Assembly: GCA_963723595.1 (NCBI GenBank)
Contig: CAVRRQ010000002.1
Location: 186,001-250,000 of the forward strand
DNA from: RYN-230 sp963723595
GTDB taxonomy: Bacteria > Actinomycetota > Actinomycetes > Streptosporangiales > Streptosporangiaceae
Direction: 5' to 3'
Length of the DNA: 64,000 nucleotides
Below the pieces are notes generated by a model. The model did not search any database. It was not told the origin of the DNA and saw only the letters and a program-made list of their open reading frames with translations. Position 1 is the stretch's first letter. Each line of letters begins with the position of its first letter. Below, piece after piece: positions 7,566 through 17,060 of this stretch. Position numbers and translations under genes: made by a program.

Positions 7566-8345
7566 ATGGGGTTCGAGCACATCCTGGTGGAGAGGTCCGG
7601 GGACTTCGTCACGATCACGATGAACCGGCCGCAGCGGCGCAACGCCCTGTCCCTGGCGCACATGCGCGAGCTGATCACCGCGTTCCGCGAGATCGGGGAC
7701 AGCGATGCCGTGGGCGTGGTCCTGGCCGGCCACGGCCCGGTGTTCTGCTCCGGGCACGATCTCGCCGAGGTGGCCGAGACCGACCTTCCGGCGATCCGCT
7801 AGCTGCTGGGCACGTGCACCGAGCTGATGACGCTGATGCAGCAGGTGCCGCAGCCGGTCGTGGCGCGGGTCCACGGGCTGGCCACGGCGGCCGGCTGCCA
7901 GCTGGTCGCCAGCGCCGACCTCGCCGTGGCCAGTGAGGACGCCGGCTTCGCCACGCCCGGCGGCAAGGGCGGCTGGTTCTGCCATACCCCGATGGTGGCC
8001 GTGGCCCGGAACGTCGGCCGGAAGCGGGCCATGGAGCTGGCCATGTCCGGCGACGTCATCGACGCGCGGACCGCGCTCGACTGGGGCCTGGTCAACCAGG
8101 TCGTGCCCGCCGGGCAGCTCGACTCGGCGGTCCAGGACCTGCTGGAGCGCGTCACCCGCGGCTCGGCGGAGAGCAAGGGCATCGGCAAGCAGGCGCTGTA
8201 CGCCCAGATCGACCTGGACCAGCCGAAGGCGTACGCCTACGCCGTCGAGGTCATGGCCGCGACCAGCCAGCTGCCGGACGCGCGGGAGTGGATGCGGGCG
8301 TTCCTGGAGAAGCGCAAGCCGCGCTGGCTCCGCGGCCGGCCGTAA
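7566..8345 (+). pseudogene. Enoyl-CoA hydratase/isomerase (ECHDC3-like) with in-frame TAG
   Basis: This is a crotonase-fold protein for an acyl-CoA substrate. ATG 7566 is 8 bases from AGGAGG. The first oxyanion-hole segment is VLAGHGPVFCSGHDLAEVAE, the second HGLATAAGCQLVASADLAVA, then FATPGGKGGWFCHTP, matching ECHDC3-type proteins over about 260 residues. A single TAG at 7800-7802 interrupts it after LPAIR. The frame is unchanged on both sides and homologues have a residue such as Glu there, so one G-to-T change explains it. As written the product ends at residue 78. It could be a sequencing substitution, a true nonsense mutation or, less likely, read-through. No other beta-oxidation genes are adjacent. 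Confidence 0.75.
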
Positions 8346-8354
8346 GGCGGCGCG

Positions 8355-8883
8355 TTACCCGGCGCGGTCGAGGGCCTGGAGCAGGGCCTTCATCCACGGG
8401 CCGAGATCATCCGGGGTGCGGGCGGAGATGAGGTTGCCGTCCACCACGGTGGCCTCGTCCACCCAGTCCGTCCCCGCGTTGATCATGTCGTCGCGGATCG
8501 CCGCCACGCTGGTGGCCCGGCGGCCCTTGAGGATCTTCGCGGAGATCGGCACCCAGCCGGCGTGGCAGATGAACGCGACCGGCTTGCCCGGCCTCGTCGA
8601 AGTCCCGCACCAGGCCCAGCACGGCCGCGGAGCGGCGCAGCTTGTCCGGCGCGTAGCCGCCCGGGATGACCAGCCCGTCGAAGTCCTGCGCGGCGAGGCC
8701 ATCGACGACGGTGTCCACGAGCACCGGGCCGTGACCCTTCTTGCCCATGACCGGGTGGTCATCGAGGCCGGCCACGGTCACCGTGACCTCCTCTTCCCGC
8801 AGCCGGTACAGCGGGTAGAGCAGCTCCATGTCCTCGAACAGGTCCGCCGCGAGGAGGAGGACTTTCCGTCCAGCCAGCGCCAT
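8355..8883 (-). CDS. DJ-1/PfpI family protein (frameshifted)
   Basis: This is a cytoplasmic glutamine-amidotransferase-like protein of about 175 residues. It begins MALAGRKVLLLAADLFEDMELLYP, which carries the conserved Glu of the FEDME motif. FDGLVIPGGYAPDKLR follows, then a frame change near 8590, then VAFICHAGW with the nucleophile-elbow cysteine followed by His, and the ARTPDDLGPW C terminus typical of PfpI/YhbO. Such proteins are described as proteases or glyoxal-repair deglycases; I cannot choose between them. It converges on the hydratase gene with a 9-bp gap. Confidence 0.8.
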
Positions 8884-9056
8884 GGCACCGACCCTACGCC
8901 GGCGGCGGGCGGACGGGCGGCGTCCCGCCAGACGCCGGGCAGGCGCGGGGCTGCCGCAGCGACGCGCTGACGGAATGCAGTTACGCGGCTACCTCGTGCT
9001 GTCGCTGATACGTTCCAGCGCAGAGTGGCGGTGCCTGTGTGATGCCAGAGGGGGAC

Positions 9057-10183
9057 ATGGTGCAGGCAGTCAGATCCTCGCGCGCGGTACGGCTTTCCTT
9101 CATGACGCTCGGCGCGGCGGCCCTGGCCGGCGCCGGCCTGCTGGCCGGCGGGAACCCGGGTCAGGCGCCGCAGGCCAGCGCGGCCGCCCTCACGGCCGGA
9201 ACCCGCCACGGCGCGGCGCGGCCGCGGCGCCGGCCGTCGGGCAGCCAGGCACGCTGCCGCTGGCCGGCGCGCTGCCGCCGCGGGACGTGGCCAGCGCCAC
9301 CCGGCTGACCGGGCCGCTGCACGGGGTCGCACGCTACCTGCGCACCCGGCACGGCGTCGCGCAGGTGGCGGTGTTCAACAAGCTCACCGGCCGGACGTAC
9401 CTGCTGCTCGGGCGGCCGGAACACGCAGTACACGGCCAGCATCGTGAAGGCCGACATCATGTCCCTGTGGCTGTGGCGCTACCAGTCCCGGCCCGGGCAC
9501 CATCCCGGACAACATGCCGTACTCCATCAAGTACCTGCTGCAGAACATGATCACGATGAGCGACAACGTGGCCGCTACCTCGCTGTTCTACTTCTCCGGC
9601 GGCTGCACCACGCTCACCCTGTTCAACACGCTCATCCCGACCCGGCACACCAGGGTCGGGTGTGAGACGCCGACGTACTACGGGTGGGGCAACACCACGA
9701 CCACGGCCGCCGACCAGGTCGCGATCGTCCGCAAACTCGCCTACCGCAACCGGACCCTGGCGCCCGGACGCCCGGGCATACGGCCTGCACCTGATGGAGA
9801 GCGTGGAGCCTGCCCAGCGGTGGGGCATCACCTGCGGTCCCTGGGGGACCATGTGCGCCGCCCCGGGCTACGCCACCCCTGATCCGGCCGTGACCGTGGC
9901 CCTCAAGAACGGCTGGAAGTACCTCCCCACCTGCGCCAAGCAGGACGACTCATGCCCCTGGCAGGTCAACAGCATCGGCTGGGTCCGGGGCAAGGACCGC
10001 AACTACGCTCTGGCCGTGCTCACCACGGACGACCCCGCGGGCCCCGGCACCGCCGGGTTCGACTACGGGATCAGCACCATCCAGGGCGTGTCCCAGCGGA
10101 TCTGGGCCAACCTGGCCCCCCGCCCCCGCCCGCTGGACCGCCGTCACCGCGCACCGTCACCACGCTCGATTACGCGACGGTGA
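9057..10183 (+). CDS. Secreted serine DD-peptidase/class A beta-lactamase-fold protein (multiple frameshifts)
   Basis: ATG 9057 follows AGAGGGGG. A signal peptide with RAVRLSFMTLGAAALAGAGLL precedes an Ala-rich linker. At least four frame changes (near 9220, 9420, 9497, 9770) must be corrected. The reassembled product shows the penicillin-binding motifs ASIVK (S-x-x-K), then MSDNVAAT (S-D-N) and GWVRGKDRNYALAVL near the C terminus, in the K-T-G strand position. This fits a serine hydrolase acting on peptidoglycan, or a beta-lactamase relative. So many indels in one gene also permit a pseudogene. The 3' end is uncertain and runs into a CbbX fragment. Confidence 0.65.
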
Positions 10184-10250
10184 GCACCGGGTCAGGAACG
10201 GCAGTGGCGGCGAGCACTTCTGGAGGGCCGAACCGGGTCACCTGCACAAC

Positions 10251-10839
10251 TCGTCCCAGGGCCATCTGGTCCACGCCATGCGGGACGACCTGGTCGCCGA
10301 GTACATCGGGCAGACCGCGCCGAAGACCAAGCGGGTCCTGGACGGCCGCGATGGGCGGGGTGCTGTTCATCGACGAGGCGTACTACCTCTTCCGGCCGGG
10401 GGATTCGAAAGACTACGGCCAGGAAGTGGTCGACATCCTGCTCCAGGTCATGGAGAACGAGCGCGACAAGCTCGTGGTCATCCTGGCCGGCTACGAGGAC
10501 CGGATGGACGAGTTCTTCGGGTCAAATCCCGGGATGAGCTCACGGATCGCTCATCACCTCGACTTCGCCGCCTACGAACTCGACGAACTGGTGCACATCG
10601 GGCGGCGGATGATGGAGCAGTCGAACTACTACCTCTCGGCGGACGCTGAGGCGGCTTTCAGCGAGTACCTCACGCACCAGATGGGCCAGCCCCGTTTCGC
10701 CAACGCCCGCAGCGTCCGCAACGAGCTGGACCGGGCCCGGCTCCGCCATGCGCACCGTCTCGCGACCGAGCTGGACCGCAGCTGGAACCGGGACGATCTG
10801 ATGCGCATCGAGCCCGCGGATGTCGTCATCCATGCGTGA
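10251..10839 (+). pseudogene. CbbX-type AAA ATPase, 5'-truncated
   Basis: Homology to red-type Rubisco activase CbbX begins abruptly at GHLVHAMRDDLVAEYIGQTA (PKTKRVLD). After one frame change near 10345 it continues MGGVLFIDEAYYLFRPGDSK with Walker B and a sensor region, then VILAGYEDRMDEFFGSNPGM, SSRIAHHLDF and RFANARSVRNELDRARLRHA to the stop at 10839. The first third, including Walker A (G-N-P-G-T-G-K-T) is absent, so ATP cannot be bound normally. No rbcLS or other Calvin-cycle gene is present. It appears to be a remnant fused behind the DD-peptidase gene by deletion, or an assembly joint. Confidence 0.75.
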
Positions 10840-10840
10840 T

Positions 10841-11066
10841 GGCGGGGCCGCTGCCCCGGCGGGCGGCCCGGGCCACGCGTGTAGCGCGGACCGGCCGAGG
10901 GCCATCCGCAGCCCCACGCCGACCAGGATCCAGCCCAGGTCATGACGCAGGGACAGGCGTGGCCGCTGCCCGTTGCCACGCACCGCTGCCGCCGGGGCCG
11001 GGCGAGCTCCCGGCAAAGGTTTTCGTTGCGGGCCTTGATATGCTGTTCCATCAGGTACGGATGCAT
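10841..11066 (-). CDS. Small conserved actinobacterial protein, frameshifted
   Basis: ATG 11066 after GAGGTGA begins MHPYLMEQHIKARNENLCREL, then after a frame change near 10950 reads LSLRHDLGWILVGVGLRMAL. This MHP-LMEQ start and LGW-LV-VGLRLA end recur in short, uncharacterised actinobacterial proteins of about 70 residues with a C-terminal hydrophobic stretch. The 3' end is uncertain because both usable frames run on without a stop into the CbbX remnant. Function unknown. Confidence 0.5.
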
Positions 11067-11151
11067 GGCTAAGTCACCTCACGTCGGGGAGGGTTCGAGG
11101 TCCGCCTCCGGGGAGGCGCGCACTTGTTAAGACGGTTCGCCGACCGCCGGT

Positions 11152-11808
11152 TCATCGGCGCCGGACCCGCTCGGGCTGGGCGTCACCGGGCGGGGGCAGG
11201 CTGATCGGGTAGGCCAGCATGAGGAATCTCCACCGGCACCGCGCCCGGCGGCCGGAGGGAGGGATCCGTCAGCCGCTCGCGGAACCGGGGCAGCAGCAGG
11301 GCCAGCAGTTCCTGATTGAGCTCGTTCCAGCTCCGCGGCGGTGAGGTAGATGATGCTCTCGCTGCTGCCCGCCGCGTCCCGCCACTGCGCGCGGGAAGTT
11401 CTGGTTCGTCTCCAGCCAGGTCCGGTACCGGGCGAACTGCCGCTCACGGAGCATGCGGACCAGGGCGCCCGCCGCCATCTCGGTTTCCGGGTCATCGTGC
11501 GCGGTGGCGAACTGCATGCCGATCGAGGTCAGCCGCCAGGGCCGGGACCGGCCCTTGCCGCCGCCCGCCTCCTCCACGAAGCCGTACTTCGCGAGCTGGC
11601 GCAGGTGGAACGAGCAGGTGGTGGGCGACTCGCCGATCCGCTCGCCGACCTCTGTGGCCGTCATGGCGCCGCCGAGCAGCAGGGCCTCGATGAGCGCGAT
11701 GCGGACCGGGTGGGTCAGGGCCCGCAGCGTCCGCGAGTCGGTCAGCTGGCGGACGTTGTCCAGGGGCGCCGCCGGCAGCCGGCGGCTTCTCGTCGTCAAC
11801 TGAGGCAC
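11152..11808 (-). CDS. ArsR-like winged-helix transcriptional regulator (frameshifted)
   Basis: GTG 11808 starts a DNA-binding protein with LRALTHPVRIALIEALLLGG, then TATEVGERIGESPTTCSFHLRQLAKYGFVEE, the ArsR-type helix-turn-helix. WRLTSIGMQF follows and a C-terminal helical region begins. Frame changes near 11395, 11330 and 11220 are required to reach AAELEELNQELLALL, the Pro-rich end and TGA 11154-11152. There are no metal-binding Cys clusters, so it is of the stress/xenobiotic HTH_20 type rather than a metal sensor. Long direct repeats lie 10-55 bp upstream of its start and are candidate autoregulatory sites. It is divergent from a DinB gene it may control. Confidence 0.75.
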
Positions 11809-11817
11809 ATCTCGATA

Positions 11818-11863
11818 CTTATCTCTTCGAGAGCTATATGTCAAGAGCTTATCTCTCGAGAGA
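11818..11863. promoter_or_regulatory. Direct repeat operator between arsR-like and dinB-like genes
   Basis: CTTATCTCTTCGAGAG (11818-11833) and CTTATCTCTCGAGAG (11848-11862) are near-identical direct repeats 30 bp apart, about three helical turns. The second contains the perfect palindrome TCTCTCGAGAGA. The region is AT-rich and lies in the divergent gap. Confidence 0.6.
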
Positions 11864-11934
11864 ACCCTGGCAAAGTTCCCGAGGACGCGGTCCCCGGGTC
11901 CGCCCGCGGCGGGCGTTGCTGCCAGGCTGGGGCG

Positions 11935-12454
11935 ATGATCTGGACCGCACCCACCCCCGACCCGGTCGACGGGCCGCTCACCGGCGCCGACCGGCCGATC
12001 CTCGAGGGCTACCTGAACTGGCAGCGGGTCCACGCTGCTGAACATCTGCGCCGGGCTGACCGGGGAGCAGCTGGCCCGCCGGCCCATCCCGTCCTCGAAC
12101 CTGTCGCTGCTGGGCCTGATCCGGCACCTGGCCAAGGTCGAGCGGATCTGGTTCCGCCAGCGCGCGGCCGGCCAGCCGGTCCCGCCCATGTACGACCCCG
12201 CCCTCGGGAAGGACGCCGATTTCAACGACGCCGTCGCGGCGGAGGCCGAGGCGGACATCGCCCGGCTGCGGGAGGAATGGCGCCAGGCCGACGCGGCCGC
12301 GGCCGGCCTGGACTTCGAGGACACCCTGGATGCCGGCGGCGGCGACACGTTCTCGGTCCGGATGATGTACGTGCACCTGATCGGCGAGTACGCGCGGCAC
12401 AACGGGCACGCCGACCTGCTCCGGGAGGCTCTCGACGGCGTTACCGGACGCTGA
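11935..12454 (+). CDS. DinB/DUF664 family protein (mycothiol-dependent enzyme type)
   Basis: ATG 11935 starts a 172-residue four-helix DinB-like protein. The N terminus reads LTGADRPILEGYLNWQR. After a frame change near 12036 it continues LLNICAGLTGEQLARRPIPS, SNLSLLGLIRHLAKVE, VRMMYVHLIGEYARHNGHAD. The metal ligands of the family are His in LIRHLAKVE and His in YARHNGHAD. DUF664 proteins in actinomycetes include mycothiol transferases acting on electrophiles. Divergence from the ArsR-like gene suggests a stress-responsive pair. The exact substrate is unknown. Confidence 0.75.
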
Positions 12455-12488
12455 GCGTTCCGGCGCCGGGCCCGCGGGCCGGGCCCGC

Positions 12489-13193
12489 TCAGCCGCCGTC
12501 CGGGGCGGCGGTGATCCGGGCGAGTGAGAGCACGAGGTGCCGGACGAAGGTCTCCGGCTCGGGCCACGGGAAGCCGGGCAGCGAGCTGCGCAGCGTAACC
12601 GCGCCGTGCAGGGCCACCCAGACCGCGGTCGAGTCGGCCATCACGTCGGTGCTCGCCGACGCTCCCGCCTCGACGCAGTCCTCGATGCCCCGGACGAGCA
12701 GGGCGAACGCCTCGGCGCCGAACTCCAGGACCGGGCGGCCTTCCGGGCCCAGCGGCACCGGCGCGCAGTAATCCTGCGGCGCCCCGTGCGGTCCGGAGAA
12801 CAGCACGCCGTACCGGGCGGGATGGGCGAGCCCGTAGCCGACATAGGCCTCGCAGCCGGCGGCCAGGCGTTCCACGGGGTCCTGGCGGGCTGACGCGGAA
12901 CCCTGCTCGATAGCCGCGGCGAGCTCGTCGAAGACGCGCAGGACCACGGCCATCACGATGGCGTCGCGGTCCGCGAAGTGGGCGTAGATCGACGGGGCGG
13001 AGATGCCGACCTCCCGGGCCACCGCGCGCAGCGTGACCGCCTCGTCCGAGCCGGACCGCTCGATCAGCGCGAGCGCCCCGGTCACGATGTCCTCCGTCAG
13101 CCTGGCTCCCTGGCCGCGGGCGTTGCGCTGCCGGCGGGGCGCCGCGGCCGGGGCCCCGGCCGCCGGCGTGATCAGCTCTGATGCGGTTTTCAC
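12489..13193 (-). CDS. TetR-family repressor, divergent from MFS exporter
   Basis: This intact 234-residue protein starts at GTG 13193. A Pro/Ala/Arg-rich N-terminal tail precedes the TetR HTH (LTEDIVTGALALIERSGSDE, then VAREVGISAPSIYAHFADRD). The C-terminal domain has the WHG-type segment CEAYVGYGLAHPARYGVLFS. The gene is divergently arranged with a DHA2 drug exporter; the 100-bp gap holds palindromic and repeated CGTAAG elements. A drug-responsive repressor of the exporter is the natural reading. Confidence 0.88.
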   Translation of the reverse strand: MKTASELITPAAGAPAAAPRRQRNARGQGARLTEDIVTGALALIERSGSDEAVTLRAVAREVGISAPSIYAHFADRDAIVMAVVLRVFDELAAAIEQGSASARQDPVERLAAGCEAYVGYGLAHPARYGVLFSGPHGAPQDYCAPVPLGPEGRPVLEFGAEAFALLVRGIEDCVEAGASASTDVMADSTAVWVALHGAVTLRSSLPGFPWPEPETFVRHLVLSLARITAAPDGG

Positions 13194-13230
13194 GGTTCCT
13201 ACTTTACATCTGTTAGCTCATATGTCTATG

Positions 13231-13273
13231 CTTACGCTCGTAAGTGAACGACTGTAAGTCAACAGCCGTAAGT
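13231..13273. promoter_or_regulatory. Operator array between tetR and MFS genes
   Basis: CTTACG-CT-CGTAAG (13231-13244) is an inverted repeat with 6-bp arms. GTAAGT recurs at 13240, 13254 and 13268, exactly 14 bp apart. The array lies 21-63 bp upstream of the MFS ATG and fits a TetR operator with extra half-sites. Confidence 0.65.
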
Positions 13274-13293
13274 AAGCGAGACAAGGAGAGTCC

Positions 13294-14961
13294 GATGCCC
13301 AGCTCGAATCTGTGGCCGCAGGGCCACCCGAGGCGGCGGCAGATCCTGCTCGTGCTCTGCCTGAGCCTGCTGGTGGTCGTCATCGACAACACCATCCTCA
13401 ACACCGCTCTCCCCACGCTGGCCCGGGTGCTGCACGCCGGGACCAGCTCGCTGCAGTGGATCGCGGACGCCTACACGTTGTGCTTCGCGGCGCTGCTGAT
13501 CCCGGCCGGGGCGCTCGGTGACCGCTACGGCCGGCGCACCTCGCTGGTCGGCGGGCTGGCCGTGTTCGCGCTCGGCAGCGTGGCGGCGGCGTTCGCATCC
13601 GGCACCGGCATGCTGATCGCGGCGCGGGTGGTGATGGGCCTGGGCGCGGCGTTCGTGATGCCCGCCACCCTGTCCATCCTGAACGCCGTGTTCCCGCCGA
13701 AGGAGCGGCCGCAGGCCATCGCGGCCTGGTCGGCGGTGGCCGGGGTGGGCATCGTGATCGGCCCCACCCTGGGCGGCCTGCTGCTGTCGCACTTCTGGTG
13801 GGGCAGCGTGTTCCTCATCAACGTCCCGCTGGTCGCGCTGGCGCTGGCCGGCGTGCTGCTGACCGTCCCGGAGACCGCCGAGCCGGGCGGCCACCGCCTC
13901 GACTTCACCGGCACCCTGATGATCGCGGGTGCGCTGTTCCTCATCGTGGACGCCATCATCGAGGCACCCACCCGCGGCTGGACCGGATGGGTCACGCTGG
14001 CCGAGACTGGCCGCCGGGGTGGCGATGCTGGGCCTGTTCACCTGGTGGGAGCTGCGCATCCCCAACCCGCTCATCGACCTGCGGGTGTTCGCGGTCCGCG
14101 CCTTCTCGGCCGCGGCCGCCTCGGTGACAGTGATCTTCTTCGCCCTGTTCGGCAGCCTGTTCGTGCTGACCCAGTACCTCCAGCTGGTGCACGGCTACAG
14201 CCCGCTGTCCGCCGGGGTGCGCGCGCTGCCATTCGCGATCGCCATGGCCGCCGTGTCGCCGGTCTCCACGGTCCTGGCCGGGCGGCTCGGCAGCCGGGTG
14301 GTCATCCCGGCGGGCATCGCGCTCATGGGGGCAGGCCTGCTCGACCTGTCCACGGCCGGCGTGCACACCAGCTACCCGCCGCTGGCCGTCGCCGTGGCCA
14401 TCATGGGCGCGGGCATGGGCCTGGTGATGGCCCCGGCCAGCACCACCATCATGACCACGGTCCCGGCACATCAGGCCGGGGCGGGCAGCGCGGTCAACGA
14501 CACCATCCGCGAAGTCGGCGGCGCCCTCGGGCATCGCGATCGTCGGCAGCCTGGCAGAGAATGTGTACCGCTCGAAGCTCGGCAGCGCACTGGCCACCAC
14601 GCACCTGCCGCAGCCGGTGAGCCACCTGGCCACCAGCTCGGTCGCCGCGGCGGACGCCGTGGGCCGGCACCTGGGCGGCGCATCCGGCGCGCAGCTGACC
14701 GCCGCCGCGCACACCGCGTTCACCACGGCCATGGCCACCGGCATGCGGGTGTCCGCGGTGGTGGCCCTGGCCGCCGCGGTCGGCGTCGGGTTCGCGCTGC
14801 CGGCCCGCAGGCGGCCGGAAGCCGTGACCCTCCCCCAGCCGGACCATGACGCCGGCCCGCGAGGACAGCACACCGGCCGCGGTGGTCATCGCGGGGTAGC
14901 CCTCCGGTGCGGGTTCCGTGATCATGGGGTTGGTGTCGCCAGAACGACACCGACCCCATGA
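13294..14961 (+). CDS. DHA2-family MFS drug exporter (EmrB/QacA type), frameshifted
   Basis: This inner-membrane proton antiporter has about 14 helices. ATG 13294 follows AAGGAGA. Motif D1 LLVVVIDNTILNTALPTLAR, motif B-like WIADAYTLCFAALLIPAGAL, motif A GDRYGRRTSL and motif C VGIVIGPTLGGLLL are present. Frame changes near 14005 and 14530 separate three readable blocks, the last ending PARRRPEAVTLPQPDHD. The stop is uncertain: 14961 lies inside a hairpin, and an earlier stop at 14849 exists in another frame. It is divergent from its probable TetR regulator. The substrate cannot be told from sequence. Confidence 0.85.
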
Positions 14962-14965
14962 TCAC
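14918..14965. terminator. Long hairpin between MFS and ABC ATPase genes
   Basis: A 21-bp inverted repeat (14918-14938 with 14945-14965; one G-T wobble) surrounds the loop CCAGAA. The arms contain GTGATCATGGGGT. No T-run follows. It could be a terminator for the MFS gene or a copy of a palindromic repetitive element; I see no second copy in the window. Confidence 0.6.
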
Positions 14966-15056
14966 GTCTGCGGTCTGGGGCCATCGTGCCGGGTGGGGTG
15001 GGCCGCACGGGGCAGGGGATGAGCGGGCGGTCCCCGGGGTGTGCGAGGAGACGATC

Positions 15057-16134
15057 ATGGCTGAGGTCAGGTACGAGAACGCGACGTGCATCTACCCCGG
15101 GGCAGAACGCCCCGCGGTCGATGCGCTGACCCTGGCCATCGCGGACGGCGAGTTCGTGGTCCTGGCCGGGCCGCCGGGGTGCGGCACCACCACGGCCGTG
15201 CGGATGCTGGCCGGCCTGGAGGAGCTCGATGAGGGCTCGGTCCTCATCGGCGGCGAGGACATGGCGGGCGTGCCCGCCCGGGCCCGCGACGTCGCCATGG
15301 TGTTCCAGAACTACGCGCTCTACCCCAGCAAGACCGTGGGCGAGAACATGGGCTTCGCACTCCGGATGCGCGGCATCGGCGAGGAGGAGAGCGCCCGCCG
15401 CGTCCGCGAGGCCGCCCGCCTGCTCGACCTGGAACCGCTGCTGGACCGCACGCCGCGGAACCTGTCCGGCGGCCAGCGCCAGCGGGTCGCCCTGGGCCGG
15501 GCCATCGTCCGCCAGCCCAAGGTCTTCTGCATGGACGAGCCGCTGCACCAACCTGGACGCCGCGCTGCGCGCGCAGACCCAGGCCCAGATCACCGAGCTC
15601 CAGCGGCGCCTGCAGGTGACCACCGTGTACGTCACCCACGACCAGGCAGAGGCCATGGCCATGGGCGACCGGGTGGCGGTGCTGCGCGACGGGCGGCTGC
15701 AGCAGTTCGCCACCCCGGCCGAGCTGTACGACCGGCCCGCGAACGTGTTCGTTGCCTCGTTCATCGGGTCACCGGCCATGAACCTGTTCGAGGCCACCGT
15801 GGAGCAGGACGGGATCAGGCTGGGCGGCGCGAGTCTCCGGCTCGGCGCTGCCCAGCGGCAGGCGGTCCAGGGCCGCGACCGGGTCATCGCCGGGATCAGG
15901 CCGGAGCACCTGTCGGCCGGCGACGGCGAACTGGCGCTGAAGGTGGCCCTGGTCGAGGAGGCCGGGGGTGATGCGTACATCTACGGGCAGCTGGCCGCGG
16001 ACCCGGGCAGCAACGTGACAGTCCGGTCCGGGCTGGTACGCGCGCAGCCCGGCGAGGTCATCAGCGCCGGCGTGGATCCCGCCCGGCTGCACCTGTTCGA
16101 CGCGTCGAGCGGCAAGCGGCTCGGCGGCGGATGA
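15057..16134 (+). CDS. Sugar-type ABC ATPase (MalK/UgpC/MsmK family) with altered Walker A
   Basis: ATG 15057 after GAGGAG starts a 358-residue MalK-like protein. VFQNYALYPSKTVGENMGFALR (Q-loop), NLSGGQRQRVALGRAIV (signature), MDEPL-TNLDAALR (Walker B/D-loop, across a frame change near 15555), YVTHDQAEAMAMG (switch His) and the OB-like C-terminal regulatory domain (IAGIRPEHL) are present. Walker A reads GPPGCGTTTA: the invariant Lys is Thr and the following Ser is Thr. Family members energise several sugar importers in trans, but this one should hydrolyse ATP poorly. No permease or binding protein is nearby. Lys loss plus frameshift suggests decay. Confidence 0.8.
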
Positions 16135-16251
16135 AGCTGCGCGGAGAAGCCTGCGCGGAGGAGGCTGGCCGGCCCGGGTGCAGTCCGGGGCTGAGCGGGG
16201 TACTTCCGGGAGATACGCGGCGTGTGGCCGCATCGGGCGGAAGGGCACGAT

Positions 16252-17053
16252 ATGACGCCATCAGAAACCCCGGTTGTCTTCGTGCACGGCCTCTGGCTGC
16301 ACGCGACGTCATGGGGCCCGTGGGTGGAGTTCTTCCAGGAAGCCGGCTACGCGCCGGTCGCGCCCGGCTGGCCGGGCACGGGCAGCACCGTCGAGGAGAC
16401 GCGGAGCCATCCGGAGCAGGTGGCCGGGAAGGGCCTCGACGACGTGGTCGAGCACTACGCCGGCATCATCCGGGGGCTGAGCGCCCCGCCCATCGTCATC
16501 GGGCACTCCTTCGGCGGCCTCATCGTGCAGCGGCTGCTCGGGCAGAATCTGGCCGCCGCGGGCGTGGCCATCGACGCGGCCCCGATCAAGGGCGTGTACT
16601 ACCTGCCGCCTTCGGCGTTGCGGGTCGCCTCCATCGCGTTGCGCAAGCCCGCCAACCGGCGAGCTGGCCGTCTCGCTGACCCCGGAGCAATTCCGCTACG
16701 GCTTCGGGAACGCGCTGCCCGAGCAGGAGTCCGCCGGGTTGTTCGACCAGTGGGCCGTGCCCTCCCCGGGCCAGCCCCTGTTCGAGGACGCGCTGGCCAA
16801 CTTCACCCCGCGATCACCGGCCGCCGTGGACACCCGCAACAAGGACCGCGGCCCGCTGCTGCTGATCGCCGGGGGCCGCGACCACACGGTCCCGGCGGCG
16901 ATCACCACGGCCACGCGGAAGCTCTACCACAAGTCCCCGGCCATCACGGATTTCCGGGAGTTCCCGGACCGGGGCCACTCGCTCACGATCGATCACGGGT
17001 GGCGCGAGGTCGCCCAGGCGTCCCTCGACTGGCTCAGGCAGCGCCACCAGTAG
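16252..17053 (+). CDS. Alpha/beta hydrolase (frameshifted)
   Basis: ATG 16252 after GGAAGGG begins TPVVFVHGLWLHATSWGPW, containing the HG oxyanion motif. The nucleophile elbow is VIGHSFGGLIVQ with Ser near residue 85. A frame change near 16665 leads into LTPEQFRYGFGNALPEQESA. LLLIAGGRDHTVP supplies the catalytic Asp and DRGHSLTIDHGW the His. About 266 residues, normal for non-heme haloperoxidase/esterase-like cytosolic hydrolases. Substrate unknown. It is convergent with a STAS gene. Confidence 0.82.
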
Positions 17054-17060
17054 CCCGGCC

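Noticed and set aside
7566..8345. Selenocysteine or stop-codon recoding in the hydratase
   Set aside because: The codon is TAG, no known recoding element follows, and the position is not a catalytic residue; a substitution is simpler.
10251..10839. Evidence for autotrophy (Rubisco activase)
   Set aside because: The CbbX homologue lacks Walker A and no Rubisco or Calvin-cycle gene is present.
11080..11130. tRNA T-arm-like GGTTCGAGGTCC
   Set aside because: No acceptor stem or anticodon arm can be folded around it.
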